A stretch of 13,153 nt of DNA from Clostridia bacterium (GCA_017382915.1 JAFNZJ010000096.1:1-13153), one strand, 5' to 3'; positions 1 through 7,615 are shown, numbered from the stretch's first letter. Translations and numbers: made by a program. Notes: a model not told the origin generated them from the letters alone.

Positions 1-45
1 AAGGAATTTGCCTTAACGCTTTTTATTTTGCCTATTAAAACAAAA

Positions 46-72
46 TCCCCGCAAAGATTATTCTTTGCGGGG
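46..72 (-). terminator. Intrinsic terminator of the catabolic operon
   Basis: A perfect 10-bp stem (CCCCGCAAAG at 47-56 with CTTTGCGGGG at 63-72) encloses a 6-nt loop. On the minus strand it is followed by a T-rich run (ATTTTGTTTT, from 46 down to 37), and it lies just past the stop codon at 79. The plus strand also has five T's after the stem, so it may stop transcription in both directions. Bases 1-45 hold nothing else I can identify. Confidence 0.9.
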
Positions 73-78
73 GTGTTT

Positions 79-1146
79 TTATAACTCGGCTTTCCAGCTT
101 TCAATATTTTCTTTTACAAAGTAATCATCCACCAGATTGGGGTACATAGCGTAAATACGCTCAATTTCTGTATCCTGACCGGGAGAGAGCACTTCATTTG
201 GGTTAATACAGTTAAGGCTTTTCATAAGGCCCTGCTTTTTAAGTACATAATGAAGCCCCGGTATACAGCCTGCAAAGGCATTGGCGCCGTCAAAAAGCAC
301 TGCGTTTGAATCGGTAACGGCATTGGCAAGTGTCAGCATTTCAGATGATATAGTGCCGTTTGTCTTTTCATTTTTGCAGCGCTCAAAAAGCTCTACCGCG
401 CGTTTGGTCCATACCGACCAATGACCCAGCAGTCCGCCCTCAAAGCCTTTTTCATAACGCTTGCCGTTAACATCAAACTTATAGGTGGTAAGCAAATCAA
501 TCACTATGTTATCATCGTTGCCTGTGTAAAGGGTGATTTCATCACTTCGGGTGGATAGCGCTGCGGCGCGGGCAATATCAAGTGACATATAGCGGTTAAA
601 TGGTGCCGCCTTAATGGCAACCACATTTGGTATTTCACAAATTTTTTGCCAATATTCAAAAGAAAAGTGTCTGCCGCCAACCGCGGTTTGCAAATAAAAG
701 CCTATAACCGGCATAACCTCTGCCACCGCTTTGGTGCGTTTAACCAGTTCATCCTCACTTAAACTATTAAGTCCGCCTGGGCTAAGCAGTACAGCATCAT
801 AGCCGTATTTTTTGGCAAGCGTTGCCTCTTTAACTGCCTGTTCGGTCTTACCGCAAACGCCTGCAACCTTAACTATTACCCTGCCTGTTTTATTTTCAAA
901 GGCATCAATTTCATCCGAAACCAGCTTTAAGATTGGCTCAAACAGATTTACTTCGGGGTCACGAATTTCAAACTGGGTTGAGTGCACCGCCGTTGCAATA
1001 CCGCCAACACCGCAGTTTAAATAGTATTTCATTAAAAGGCGCTGTGAATATTCATCAAACCTTCGGTTTTCATCAAGTGCCAAGGGCGTTGCGGGAATAA
1101 CGGTGCCGGATTTTAAAATTTCAAGTGCTTTTAAATGTCTATCCAT
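79..1146 (-). CDS. Dihydrodipicolinate synthase / N-acetylneuraminate lyase family protein (class I aldolase)
   Basis: A 355-residue TIM-barrel protein of the DapA/NanA superfamily, cytosolic Schiff-base aldolases or synthases that usually release or use pyruvate. The N-terminal strand (GTVIPATPLALD) is typical. The Schiff-base lysine is K179 in NVVAIKAA, and Y151 in GFYLQ is the counterpart of the catalytic tyrosine. At the position of the TTGE-type substrate loop of DapA it reads ATAVHSTQFE, so it is probably not lysine-pathway DapA. It is also longer than the usual ~290-300 residues, mainly through an extended C-terminal half. I start it at ATG 1146. A TTG nine codons upstream lies inside the preceding gene and has no better ribosome site, whereas AAAGAAAGGG sits about 11 nt before the ATG. 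It is the last gene of the operon, 1 nt after the epimerase stop. Inferred role: cleavage of a 2-keto-3-deoxy acid or similar product. Family assignment is firm; substrate unknown. Confidence 0.88.
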   Translation of the reverse strand: MDRHLKALEILKSGTVIPATPLALDENRRFDEYSQRLLMKYYLNCGVGGIATAVHSTQFEIRDPEVNLFEPILKLVSDEIDAFENKTGRVIVKVAGVCGKTEQAVKEATLAKKYGYDAVLLSPGGLNSLSEDELVKRTKAVAEVMPVIGFYLQTAVGGRHFSFEYWQKICEIPNVVAIKAAPFNRYMSLDIARAAALSTRSDEITLYTGNDDNIVIDLLTTYKFDVNGKRYEKGFEGGLLGHWSVWTKRAVELFERCKNEKTNGTISSEMLTLANAVTDSNAVLFDGANAFAGCIPGLHYVLKKQGLMKSLNCINPNEVLSPGQDTEIERIYAMYPNLVDDYFVKENIESWKAEL

Positions 1147-1147
1147 A

Positions 1148-2176
1148 TTAGTAACTACCCTTTCTTTCCTCAAAATGGGTGGGCTTATCTAATGTTCTGC
1201 CGCCGTCAAGCAACCATTCTGCCTGCCAGCGAATAAGGGTTTCGGCGGGGACTGAGGGGTAGCCAAAAACCTCCATACATTTTGATGCATCGTTTAAATA
1301 GGCATCGGTGCCGCATTCGTTTTCAAAAATCGGCTCCTTACCAAGATATTCACCAAGCTTTAATGCCATTTTTTTGATTGAAACGGTCTCGGGTCCGGTT
1401 ATGTTCATAACCGTTACGGGGGCACTTGCGTGTAACAGACCTCTTATTGCATATTCATTGGCGCTACCCTGCCAAATAAAGTTAAAGCAGGGGGTTGAAA
1501 GGCTTATGGGCTGACCCTTTAATATTTTATTTGCAACATCAAAAATAACGCCGTACCTAAGGTCAACCGCAAAGTTAAGGCGGTAGATAAACACCTTTGT
1601 GCCGTAGGTGTTGGCGGCATATTCAAACGACCTTTCACGGGCAAGGCAGCTCATAGCATATTCACCATTGGGCAGTACCTTATCCTTTTCGGTGCAACCG
1701 CCGGTATGAAGCGGAACAATGGGGTAAATATTGCCTGATGAAAATACAACGATATTTGATTTTTTAAACTTGTCGGCAACAAAAGCGGGCAGGGTGGAGT
1801 TCATACCCCAGGTTTGCCACTCATTACCGTCGGTGCCAAACTTTCTGCCTGCCATATAGATTATATTTTCAACCTCCGGCAGGGCATAAAGCTTTTCTTT
1901 ATCTAACAAATCACAGGCGATTACCTCAATACCGTTTGCCTGCATAAGGTCGGTGCTGATTTTATCGCTACCGCGTGATACTGCATAAACCTTTTTTGAA
2001 ATACCTGCCTTATCTATGGCTTTTTTGGCAAGCAGGCAAAGGCTTGGGCCCATTTTACCGCCTGCGCCCAGCACCATAATATCGCCCTTTATTTTTTTAA
2101 TATCCTGCACCAAGGCATCGCTTGGAGTTGATAAAAGGTCATTTAGTTTTTCTTCGGTCCAAAGTTCACGAGACAC
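1148..2176 (-). CDS. NAD-dependent epimerase/dehydratase-like protein (extended SDR fold) with altered catalytic motif
   Basis: A 342-residue Rossmann-fold protein. The dinucleotide-binding loop GAGGKMG is at 37-43 after the strand DIMVLG, the acid ending the next strand region is near 89, and the Ser pair is at 146-147 (VFSSGNIYP). The usual YxxxK catalytic motif reads Y173-A-M-S-C177, so the tyrosine is present but the lysine is a cysteine. The cofactor probably still binds, but proton relay by lysine is lost. Either the chemistry differs or the protein acts mainly as a cofactor or substrate binder. The start is GTG at 2176, supported by the purine-rich site AAGGGGAG about 8 nt upstream, which overlaps the end of the preceding amidohydrolase gene (3-nt gap). 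It is translationally coupled to the aldolase gene that follows, which suggests consecutive steps. Uronate-dehydrogenase-like or sugar-epimerase-like activity is possible but not shown. Confidence 0.82.
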   Translation of the reverse strand: MSRELWTEEKLNDLLSTPSDALVQDIKKIKGDIMVLGAGGKMGPSLCLLAKKAIDKAGISKKVYAVSRGSDKISTDLMQANGIEVIACDLLDKEKLYALPEVENIIYMAGRKFGTDGNEWQTWGMNSTLPAFVADKFKKSNIVVFSSGNIYPIVPLHTGGCTEKDKVLPNGEYAMSCLARERSFEYAANTYGTKVFIYRLNFAVDLRYGVIFDVANKILKGQPISLSTPCFNFIWQGSANEYAIRGLLHASAPVTVMNITGPETVSIKKMALKLGEYLGKEPIFENECGTDAYLNDASKCMEVFGYPSVPAETLIRWQAEWLLDGGRTLDKPTHFEERKGSY

Positions 2177-2179
2177 TTT

Positions 2180-3478
2180 TTAATTCTCCCCTTCTAAATA
2201 GTTAAGATACTGACTTTTAGTAAAACGCGGTTTAAAGTTTTCTTTTACCTTTTTAGCTAATTTTCCGCCATCAAAAAGAAGTGTGGCGGCTGTCAGTGCC
2301 ATTAGCTTTGCGGGTAGCATAATTGCGGCATCTTCATTTACTATTTTAAAATCCTTTGAATGAAGACCGCCCATAAAACCGCCAACCGATGGCTGAACGG
2401 CGGGCATTATACTGCTTATATCACCCATATCGGTGGAGCCTACCAGTTCATAACCGCTTACGCAGTTTTCACTGCCTATTAAGTCTTTGGCTATATCCAC
2501 CATAACCGAAATAATATCCTCATTTTCCTCCAAGGGAAGATAGCCCGGAATATCTTCGGTTTCAAGTGTGGCACCTATCATTTGGCAGGCACCCTGTGCG
2601 GCACGATTAACAACCTCATTTGCCTTGGCTATTGCGTCAGGGGTTGCGCCACGCACCTGCATTTCCATCTCCACCCTATCGGGCACAGAATTTACAACAT
2701 CGCCGCCCTTGGTGATTACGGGATGAATTCTTATTTTTTCATCTTCACGGAAGGTGTCACGATTTGAGTGTATACCCAAAATTGCAAGTGCCGCCGCATT
2801 TAGTGCATTGACAGCCTTATCGGGGCGGGTGGCGTGCGCCGCCCTACCCTTAAAGGTTAATTTTTTACTAATAAAGCCTAAATTACTGCCCCTTACATAA
2901 AGCTTGGCATCGGGCTCATCACCCATTGCGTGAAGCATAATTGCCATATCAACATCATCAAAGGCGCCTTCATAAACCAGCTGTTGTTTGCCGCTAAAGT
3001 ATTTGATTTTGCCTTGATTTTTAAGTTGGGCACGGAATTCAAGGTCATTAAACTCCTCCGCAGGGACGGCCATAAAGGTTATATCGCCATCTAAATACTG
3101 CATAACTCCACTTTTTTTAAGGGCATATGCCGCACCCAGCATTGCACCCACCTGCGCCGAATGGCCACAGGCATGGACAAGACAGTTTTTAGCAGCATCG
3201 GGGTGGTCAGGCGACATAATGGCATCCATTTCACCAATTATGCAAAGATTAAAATTACTGCTTTTACCCTTAAGGGTTGCCTTAACACCCGTAACTGCCA
3301 CAGGGTACTCATACTTTATTTGAAGTTCGTCAAAGGCTTTTCTTACAAGGGCAGAGCATTTTTCTTCGGTAAAGCCGCCTTCGGGATTATTATAAACCTC
3401 TTGGGCAAGGCTTTTTATCCACTTTTCGCCCTCATCGGCAAAGGATAAAATTTTATTTTTAATTTGGGTTATGTCCAT
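2180..3478 (-). CDS. M20D-family amidohydrolase / N-acyl amino acid or aminobenzoyl-glutamate hydrolase-like peptidase
   Basis: A 432-residue cytosolic dinuclear metallo-hydrolase of the M20D group (AbgA/AbgB, N-acyl amino acid hydrolases). Likely metal ligands and catalytic residues are visible: D85 in GEMDAI, C104 and H106 in HACGH (102-106), the glutamate pair E141-E142 in VPAEE, H183 in MLHA, and H373 in GGLHSKDF. The dimerisation (lid) domain begins near 205 and contains GRAAHAT with H215. Length is normal for the family. ATG 3478 is preceded by ACGGGGAT. Members split an amide bond, typically removing an acyl group from an amino acid or amino sugar-like compound. In this operon the target may be an N-acyl group on the product of the heparinase-like enzyme. 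That role is inferred from neighbourhood; the enzyme class is firm. Confidence 0.88.
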   Translation of the reverse strand: MDITQIKNKILSFADEGEKWIKSLAQEVYNNPEGGFTEEKCSALVRKAFDELQIKYEYPVAVTGVKATLKGKSSNFNLCIIGEMDAIMSPDHPDAAKNCLVHACGHSAQVGAMLGAAYALKKSGVMQYLDGDITFMAVPAEEFNDLEFRAQLKNQGKIKYFSGKQQLVYEGAFDDVDMAIMLHAMGDEPDAKLYVRGSNLGFISKKLTFKGRAAHATRPDKAVNALNAAALAILGIHSNRDTFREDEKIRIHPVITKGGDVVNSVPDRVEMEMQVRGATPDAIAKANEVVNRAAQGACQMIGATLETEDIPGYLPLEENEDIISVMVDIAKDLIGSENCVSGYELVGSTDMGDISSIMPAVQPSVGGFMGGLHSKDFKIVNEDAAIMLPAKLMALTAATLLFDGGKLAKKVKENFKPRFTKSQYLNYLEGEN

Positions 3479-3498
3479 TTTAAATCCCCGTTACTGTT

Positions 3499-5445
3499 TT
3501 ATATTTCGGCATCAAGTATTTCCATTTGTACCTTAAACTTATGGGTTTTTGCCTTATCGGTTGGCGATATTATAACCTTACCCCAACCACATTCGCGGTT
3601 TTCGGTGCGCTCACTAGGTACCGGTATGCCAACGGTTGTAAAGCGGTTATCACCACCGCCAATTGCGGTAATGCTGGCATTTTTAGGCTCTAAAACTGTA
3701 CAGCGCAGCTTGCCGCCCTTATGCTCAATAGTAACTACATTACCTTCAATTTTAGGCTCCTCCATCATATGAATGTGGAATGCCTTAATAAACTCTTCAC
3801 TTTTTGCGGTAACATCATCCTCAACTGTGAAGATGCCGTTTTGACCCTCTTTAGGTAGGAAGGTCATTTTTCTTATTACCTTTTCGGTAGTTTCGGGATA
3901 GGCCATTGATAAATCCCCCACAATTTCCACCTTTTCATCGGTTTCGGTGTGGGATATAACCTTTGCCATCCTCATATCCCTTTGCCAGGGTGTGGCTAAA
4001 TCGGGCTCTAAATTATAATCTGTGGTGGGACCGGGTCTGCGGGTACCGCCGTCATTTATGATTTCAATATCATTGCCCCAAGAGTGTATGGTGCCAAGAG
4101 TTTTAACCTCGGGGTCGCGTATGGTAAGACAGTTGTGTGATGATGTGCGGGTATCATAATTGTAAAAATGATTATTGCCCCACCAATAATATGCACCCGA
4201 GCTGGATGCCAATATGCCGTTATGATATATTTGAAAATCGCCTGTATCATAATGCTCATGCGCCTGACACCAAAGCTCACCTATCTTCATATAAACAAGG
4301 GTGTTTTTTTCGGTATCCTTATAAATTGAAACGCCTGCAGGGTATGGAAAAAAGCGTGCCTTTTCATAAGGTTTTGGTGTAAAGGCAGGTGTTAAAAGGT
4401 TGAAAACAAGGTGAACAACGGGTGAATAAAGTCCCTCACCATAGACACCTGTTTTATAATAGTCCATACCGTAATGAAGGGGTAGCATTATTTCATCATA
4501 ATAGTTTTCAAAGTAGTATTTTTTATAATGCTCATTACCTGTCAGGGCCGCCGCAAAGAAATTAAGGGCAGTAAAGGGGTACTGTATTGCCATACCGCCG
4601 CCCTTATCATCATTACAGTCATCACCTACACGCAGGTTTTCACCGTCGGGTCGGGTTTGATAATAATAGCCGTCAATATTTTCAACACATTCATCAAAAA
4701 TCTTTTGACCGCTCATTTGATAAAACAGAAGCTGTGCCCAAAGCGCCGATACCTGACGGTATGCGCCGTAAGACGGACCCTGATTATGTATGCCCGAAGA
4801 AAAACTGAACTTATAAAAGGGTATTAAATCATCCATAATTCGGCCTGCACAAAAATCGTATATGTCGGGTCTTTCATCATAAACGGCGATTGAAAATGCC
4901 AACATATCACGCAAAAACTGTGCCTCATGTGCGTGGGAGTGAATATCACGCTGTCTGGTGGGTGGATAGCCAACCTCCATACCTGCTTTAAGGAACATTT
5001 CACTTTGAGAGATAAAAAATTCCTTTTCATCAGCACTTAAATAACTATAAAGCCAGTCATAAACCAACGATGCCACAAAAACCATATGTCCTGTATGGCG
5101 GCATAGCATAAGGTTAATGTTGCGGGCGGTACTAAAACGCTGCATAATCATTTTAGTGTTATCAATAATGCTGCGTGCCTTTGCCTTATCATCCTCAATA
5201 TATGCCTCAAAAGCCTTTGCTTCAATCATAAGGCAGACCATAAGGTTATACCTACCCTGTTTTATATCATCATAATACTGACGAAAATCTTTTTTGCAAA
5301 CGCGCTGCCAAAGCTCATATGCGCGCCTGTTTTCATAGTGGGTAAAGTTTTTGACAATTCGTTTTTTATCTGACCTTCTAAACATTACCCTTGGATGCTC
5401 ATTTGGTGGGGTTATAAAGGGCTTTTTATATGGTGAATTAAGCAT
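3499..5445 (-). CDS. Heparinase II/III-like polysaccharide or oligosaccharide lyase, cytoplasmic
   Basis: A 648-residue protein with the two-part build of the heparinase II/III superfamily: an N-terminal helical toroid (about 40-350) and a C-terminal beta-sandwich (about 365-640). Recognisable blocks are RHTGHMVFVASLVYDWLY (116-133), HNQGPSYGAYR (220-230, with H220 and Y226 as candidate catalytic residues), AHEHYDTGDFQIYHNG (395-410, H396/H398) and TSSHNCLTI (434-442). Such enzymes break uronic-acid-containing chains by beta-elimination, leaving an unsaturated sugar. There is no signal peptide: the N-terminus is polar (MLNSPYKKPF). It should therefore act inside the cell on imported oligomers rather than on polymer outside. 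ATG 5445 follows a strong AAGGAGAT site. It is second in the operon, 14 nt after the dehydrogenase gene. Uronate-lyase function is from the family; the real substrate is unknown, and some relatives are not proven lyases. Confidence 0.85.
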   Translation of the reverse strand: MLNSPYKKPFITPPNEHPRVMFRRSDKKRIVKNFTHYENRRAYELWQRVCKKDFRQYYDDIKQGRYNLMVCLMIEAKAFEAYIEDDKAKARSIIDNTKMIMQRFSTARNINLMLCRHTGHMVFVASLVYDWLYSYLSADEKEFFISQSEMFLKAGMEVGYPPTRQRDIHSHAHEAQFLRDMLAFSIAVYDERPDIYDFCAGRIMDDLIPFYKFSFSSGIHNQGPSYGAYRQVSALWAQLLFYQMSGQKIFDECVENIDGYYYQTRPDGENLRVGDDCNDDKGGGMAIQYPFTALNFFAAALTGNEHYKKYYFENYYDEIMLPLHYGMDYYKTGVYGEGLYSPVVHLVFNLLTPAFTPKPYEKARFFPYPAGVSIYKDTEKNTLVYMKIGELWCQAHEHYDTGDFQIYHNGILASSSGAYYWWGNNHFYNYDTRTSSHNCLTIRDPEVKTLGTIHSWGNDIEIINDGGTRRPGPTTDYNLEPDLATPWQRDMRMAKVISHTETDEKVEIVGDLSMAYPETTEKVIRKMTFLPKEGQNGIFTVEDDVTAKSEEFIKAFHIHMMEEPKIEGNVVTIEHKGGKLRCTVLEPKNASITAIGGGDNRFTTVGIPVPSERTENRECGWGKVIISPTDKAKTHKFKVQMEILDAEI

Positions 5446-5459
5446 GGTTTTTTATCTCC

Positions 5460-6464
5460 TTACGATTTTGACATATTTTTGGCCTTTGCACCTAGAATTT
5501 CATTTTTAAGGGGTGCGCCGTTATCAATAAAATCGGCAGTTTCTTTTATTAAATCGCGGGTAAGCAGTGAGCGTAAATTAACGGTAACACCCGCCTGATG
5601 GGGTAGCATTAAAACATTGTCAAGGTCAAGTAACGGACTGCTCATATCAATTGGTTCCTTGCCGTAAACATCAAGCGCCGCATTAAAATCACCCTTTTCA
5701 AGGTGGCGTGTCATGGCATCCTCATCCACTATGGCGCCGCGCGCGGTATTTACAAAAAGTGCGCCGGGCTTTATAAGGGATAGCAGCCTTTCATCAATCA
5801 TATGGTGGGTGCCGTCATTATAGGGCAGGTGAAGTGAAATAATATCGCAGGTGGAAAAAACCTCATCAATTGGGCACTGTGTAATGCCGTACTGATTTTT
5901 TACATCGGCCGGGATTTCCGAACGGTTATAAACCTTAATGTTAACATCAAAGTTTTGAAGCATTTTTACAACATACTTTGCCACACCGCCAAAGCCTACT
6001 ATACCAATATTTTTATATAAAACGCTGTCGGTATAATCGTTTTCCTCATGCCAGATTTTTTTATTTTTAAGGCGGTCATTAAAAAACGGAATATCACGCA
6101 GGGCGGCCAACATATAGGCAATTACACCCTCGGCGGTGGATTTTGAAAAATAGTCAAATCCGCTTATTACCTTTATGCCGCGCTCAAAAACCGCGGGGGT
6201 TGCTACCGGCGCCACCGATGAGCCCAAATGGGTTAAGAGCTTAAGGTTTGGTGCGCTATCTAACAATTCGGGCGTAAGGGCGGGTGAGCCCCAACAGGTT
6301 ATGTAGGCATCACAGTCTTTAATCTTTTCTTTAAGTTCATCGGGTGATGCCGTCAGGGTGTCAAGCCACACAATTTCACCTAGCGAATTTGCATAATCAA
6401 TATTGTCCTTTGTAAAGAAGGTGTCAAAGATTTTGTCCCTTTTTATGGCAACTAATGCTTTCAT
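5460..6464 (-). CDS. D-isomer-specific 2-hydroxyacid dehydrogenase (NAD-dependent)
   Basis: A 334-residue cytosolic oxidoreductase that interconverts a 2-hydroxy acid and a 2-keto acid with NAD(H) or NADP(H). The Rossmann fingerprint is GFGGVA (157-162) in the central domain. The catalytic triad is complete: R242 in NTARGAIVDE, E270 in DVYGKEP, and H289 in LPHQAG. The last glycine of the nucleotide loop is an alanine, a common variation. Length is usual for the family. ATG 6464 is preceded by AGGGGGGT, and it is the first gene of the five-gene operon. In context it may reduce or oxidise a keto-sugar acid formed from the lyase product. It is not specifically recognisable as SerA, GhrA/B or PdxB; no ACT domain is present. 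Confidence 0.88.
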   Translation of the reverse strand: MKALVAIKRDKIFDTFFTKDNIDYANSLGEIVWLDTLTASPDELKEKIKDCDAYITCWGSPALTPELLDSAPNLKLLTHLGSSVAPVATPAVFERGIKVISGFDYFSKSTAEGVIAYMLAALRDIPFFNDRLKNKKIWHEENDYTDSVLYKNIGIVGFGGVAKYVVKMLQNFDVNIKVYNRSEIPADVKNQYGITQCPIDEVFSTCDIISLHLPYNDGTHHMIDERLLSLIKPGALFVNTARGAIVDEDAMTRHLEKGDFNAALDVYGKEPIDMSSPLLDLDNVLMLPHQAGVTVNLRSLLTRDLIKETADFIDNGAPLKNEILGAKAKNMSKS

Positions 6465-6491
6465 ATTTACCCCCCTATTATATTTGATATA

Positions 6492-6520
6492 ATTGTATAA
6501 TAAAAAGATGTATTTTTCAA
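6492..6520 (-). promoter_or_regulatory. Promoter of the five-gene catabolic operon
   Basis: On the minus strand a -35 box TTGAAA (6520-6515) is separated by exactly 17 nt from a -10 box TACAAT (6497-6492). Each differs from consensus by one base. Transcription would start near 6485, about 20 nt before the ATG at 6464. The repeat pair at 6530-6564 lies just upstream of this -35, the usual place for an activator. Confidence 0.75.
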
Positions 6521-6529
6521 TACAGTATG

Positions 6530-6564
6530 CGCTCTATTTATATAACAATTCGCTCATTTTATAT
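6530..6564. promoter_or_regulatory. Candidate tandem AraC-family operator
   Basis: Two direct repeats, CGCTCTATTTATAT (6530-6543) and CGCTCATTTTATAT (6551-6564), match at 12 of 14 positions and are offset by exactly 21 bp, two helical turns. This is the usual spacing of direct half-sites for AraC-family activators. The first copy ends 10 bp from the -35 of the minus-strand operon. The second touches the first base of the araC-type gene's own -35. Binding could therefore activate the operon and interfere with self-expression. That the adjacent regulator binds here is inferred. Confidence 0.6.
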
Positions 6565-6592
6565 TGACAAATGCCCTTTATTTTTGTAAAAT
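6564..6592 (+). promoter_or_regulatory. Promoter of the AraC-family regulator gene
   Basis: A perfect -35 TTGACA (6564-6569), a 17-nt spacer, and -10 TAAAAT (6587-6592). The predicted start near 6599 gives a leader of about 22 nt containing the AAAGGGGG ribosome site. Confidence 0.85.
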
Positions 6593-6620
6593 AAGGTTAA
6601 ATCTTAAAGGGGGTGCTTTA

Positions 6621-7415
6621 ATGAAAAATATAACAGAATTTGACTTCTTTTTAGAAAACCCCATAACCGCCTTTAAAAATGCGGGTTATTATAAGCATAG
6701 GGTGGGTTGGTCCTGTACGCAAAATGCTGAACATGCCGCATTTTTTTGTATTGAATCGGGTGAAATGCAGGTCGACACCGACAGTTACAGTGGTATCTGC
6801 CGCGCCGGTGATGTGGTTTTTATTAACGCTTTTGAAAACGCTTTTCTTTCAAACCCTGCAAAAACCGAACTTTCATACTTCTTTGTTTCATTTTTTTGTG
6901 AAAAGGACCTTAACTTTGAAATAAGCACCGTAACAAAGGACACAAACGCCTTAAGCCTTTTTAAGGATATAAGTAAAACGCATCGCTCAGGAGCATACCT
7001 TTCAAAAATAAAGATTGCTGAGCTTTTTTTAAAGCTTTTGCATCTGCTTTGCCTACAAAAAATGCAAAAAAGCAAGGGAAGAAGCGATAATTACAAGCTT
7101 CGCTCCACCATTGAATATATAAACATTAACTACTATAAAAAAATAACCCCTGCCTATCTTTCGCAAATTTCGGGCTACTCCCCCGCCCATTTGCGCCGAC
7201 TGTTTACCATAAATTTAGGTGTTTCACCAATGGAGTATATTTTAAACAAAAAAATTGAAATGGCAAAGGAAATTCTTTTAGATGCCCCCGAAAAAACCAC
7301 CGAAGAAATTGCAGAGTTGGTTGGCTTTTGTTCAGCATCGTATCTGTGTAAGGTTTTTAAAAAGATGGTTGGTATATCACCGCTTGAATATAAAAAATCA
7401 ACCCCTAAAATTTAA
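6621..7415 (+). CDS. AraC-family transcriptional regulator
   Basis: A 264-residue regulator. Residues about 15-95 form an AraC-type cupin sensor (GEMQVDTDSYSGICRAGDVV is typical of the beta-barrel). Residues about 160-260 are the two-helix-turn-helix DNA-binding domain. The first HTH is near 175-197 (ITPAYLSQISGYSPAHLRRL) and the second near 227-248 (TEEIAELVGFCSASYLCKVF), ending in the family signature GISPLEYK. I place the start at ATG 6621 because AAAGGGGGTG lies 5-14 nt upstream. A longer reading frame would begin inside the -35 box of its own promoter. It diverges from the catabolic operon with 156 bp between starts, so it most likely senses a sugar acid or pathway intermediate and activates that operon. 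The ligand is unknown. A terminator follows at 7500-7535. Confidence 0.9.
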   Translation: MKNITEFDFFLENPITAFKNAGYYKHRVGWSCTQNAEHAAFFCIESGEMQVDTDSYSGICRAGDVVFINAFENAFLSNPAKTELSYFFVSFFCEKDLNFEISTVTKDTNALSLFKDISKTHRSGAYLSKIKIAELFLKLLHLLCLQKMQKSKGRSDNYKLRSTIEYININYYKKITPAYLSQISGYSPAHLRRLFTINLGVSPMEYILNKKIEMAKEILLDAPEKTTEEIAELVGFCSASYLCKVFKKMVGISPLEYKKSTPKI

Positions 7416-7499
7416 TGTTTTGTATTATCTGCACCCGATACATTTTGCTCAAAGGTGGTGGCGTAAACTTCACTAATCGCTCCGCTATAGAAGGATATA

Positions 7500-7535
7500 C
7501 CTGCGCCGTTTGTTTTTGCGCAGGGCTATTTTTAT
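7500..7535 (+). terminator. Intrinsic terminator after the AraC-family gene
   Basis: Stem CCTGCGC (7500-7506) with GCGCAGG (7518-7524), an 11-nt T-rich loop, then GCTATTTTTAT. The 84-base stretch between the gene's stop and this hairpin has no gene. It contains an 11-mer (ACTTCACTAAT, 7467-7477) that recurs in the stem-loop array at 9211-9221. Confidence 0.75.
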
Positions 7536-7550
7536 AGGTCTTTAATTTTC

Positions 7551-7579
7551 TTGCTTTATTTTTATTTATACTGTATAAT
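7551..7579 (+). promoter_or_regulatory. Promoter of the DUF2130 gene
   Basis: -35 TTGCTT (7551-7556), 17-nt spacer, perfect -10 TATAAT (7574-7579). Transcription should start near 7586, giving a leader of about 30 nt with an AAAGGAG site at 7601-7607. Confidence 0.8.
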
Positions 7580-7615
7580 AAATAGTGACCTATCACCTTT
7601 AAAGGAGATTTTATA

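Noticed and set aside
4137..4827. Several open frames on the plus strand opposite the heparinase-like gene
   Set aside because: They are shadows of the minus-strand gene, with low-complexity, Cys/His/Tyr-rich products and no ribosome sites.
6564..6620. An N-terminal extension of the AraC-family protein starting at TTG 6564
   Set aside because: That TTG is the first half of the gene's own -35 box, so it lies upstream of the transcript; ATG 6621 has a strong AAAGGGGG site.
7416..7615. A riboswitch or leader RNA before the DUF2130 gene
   Set aside because: The promoter at 7551-7579 leaves only about 30 nt of leader, and the upstream hairpin is a plain terminator for the regulator gene.
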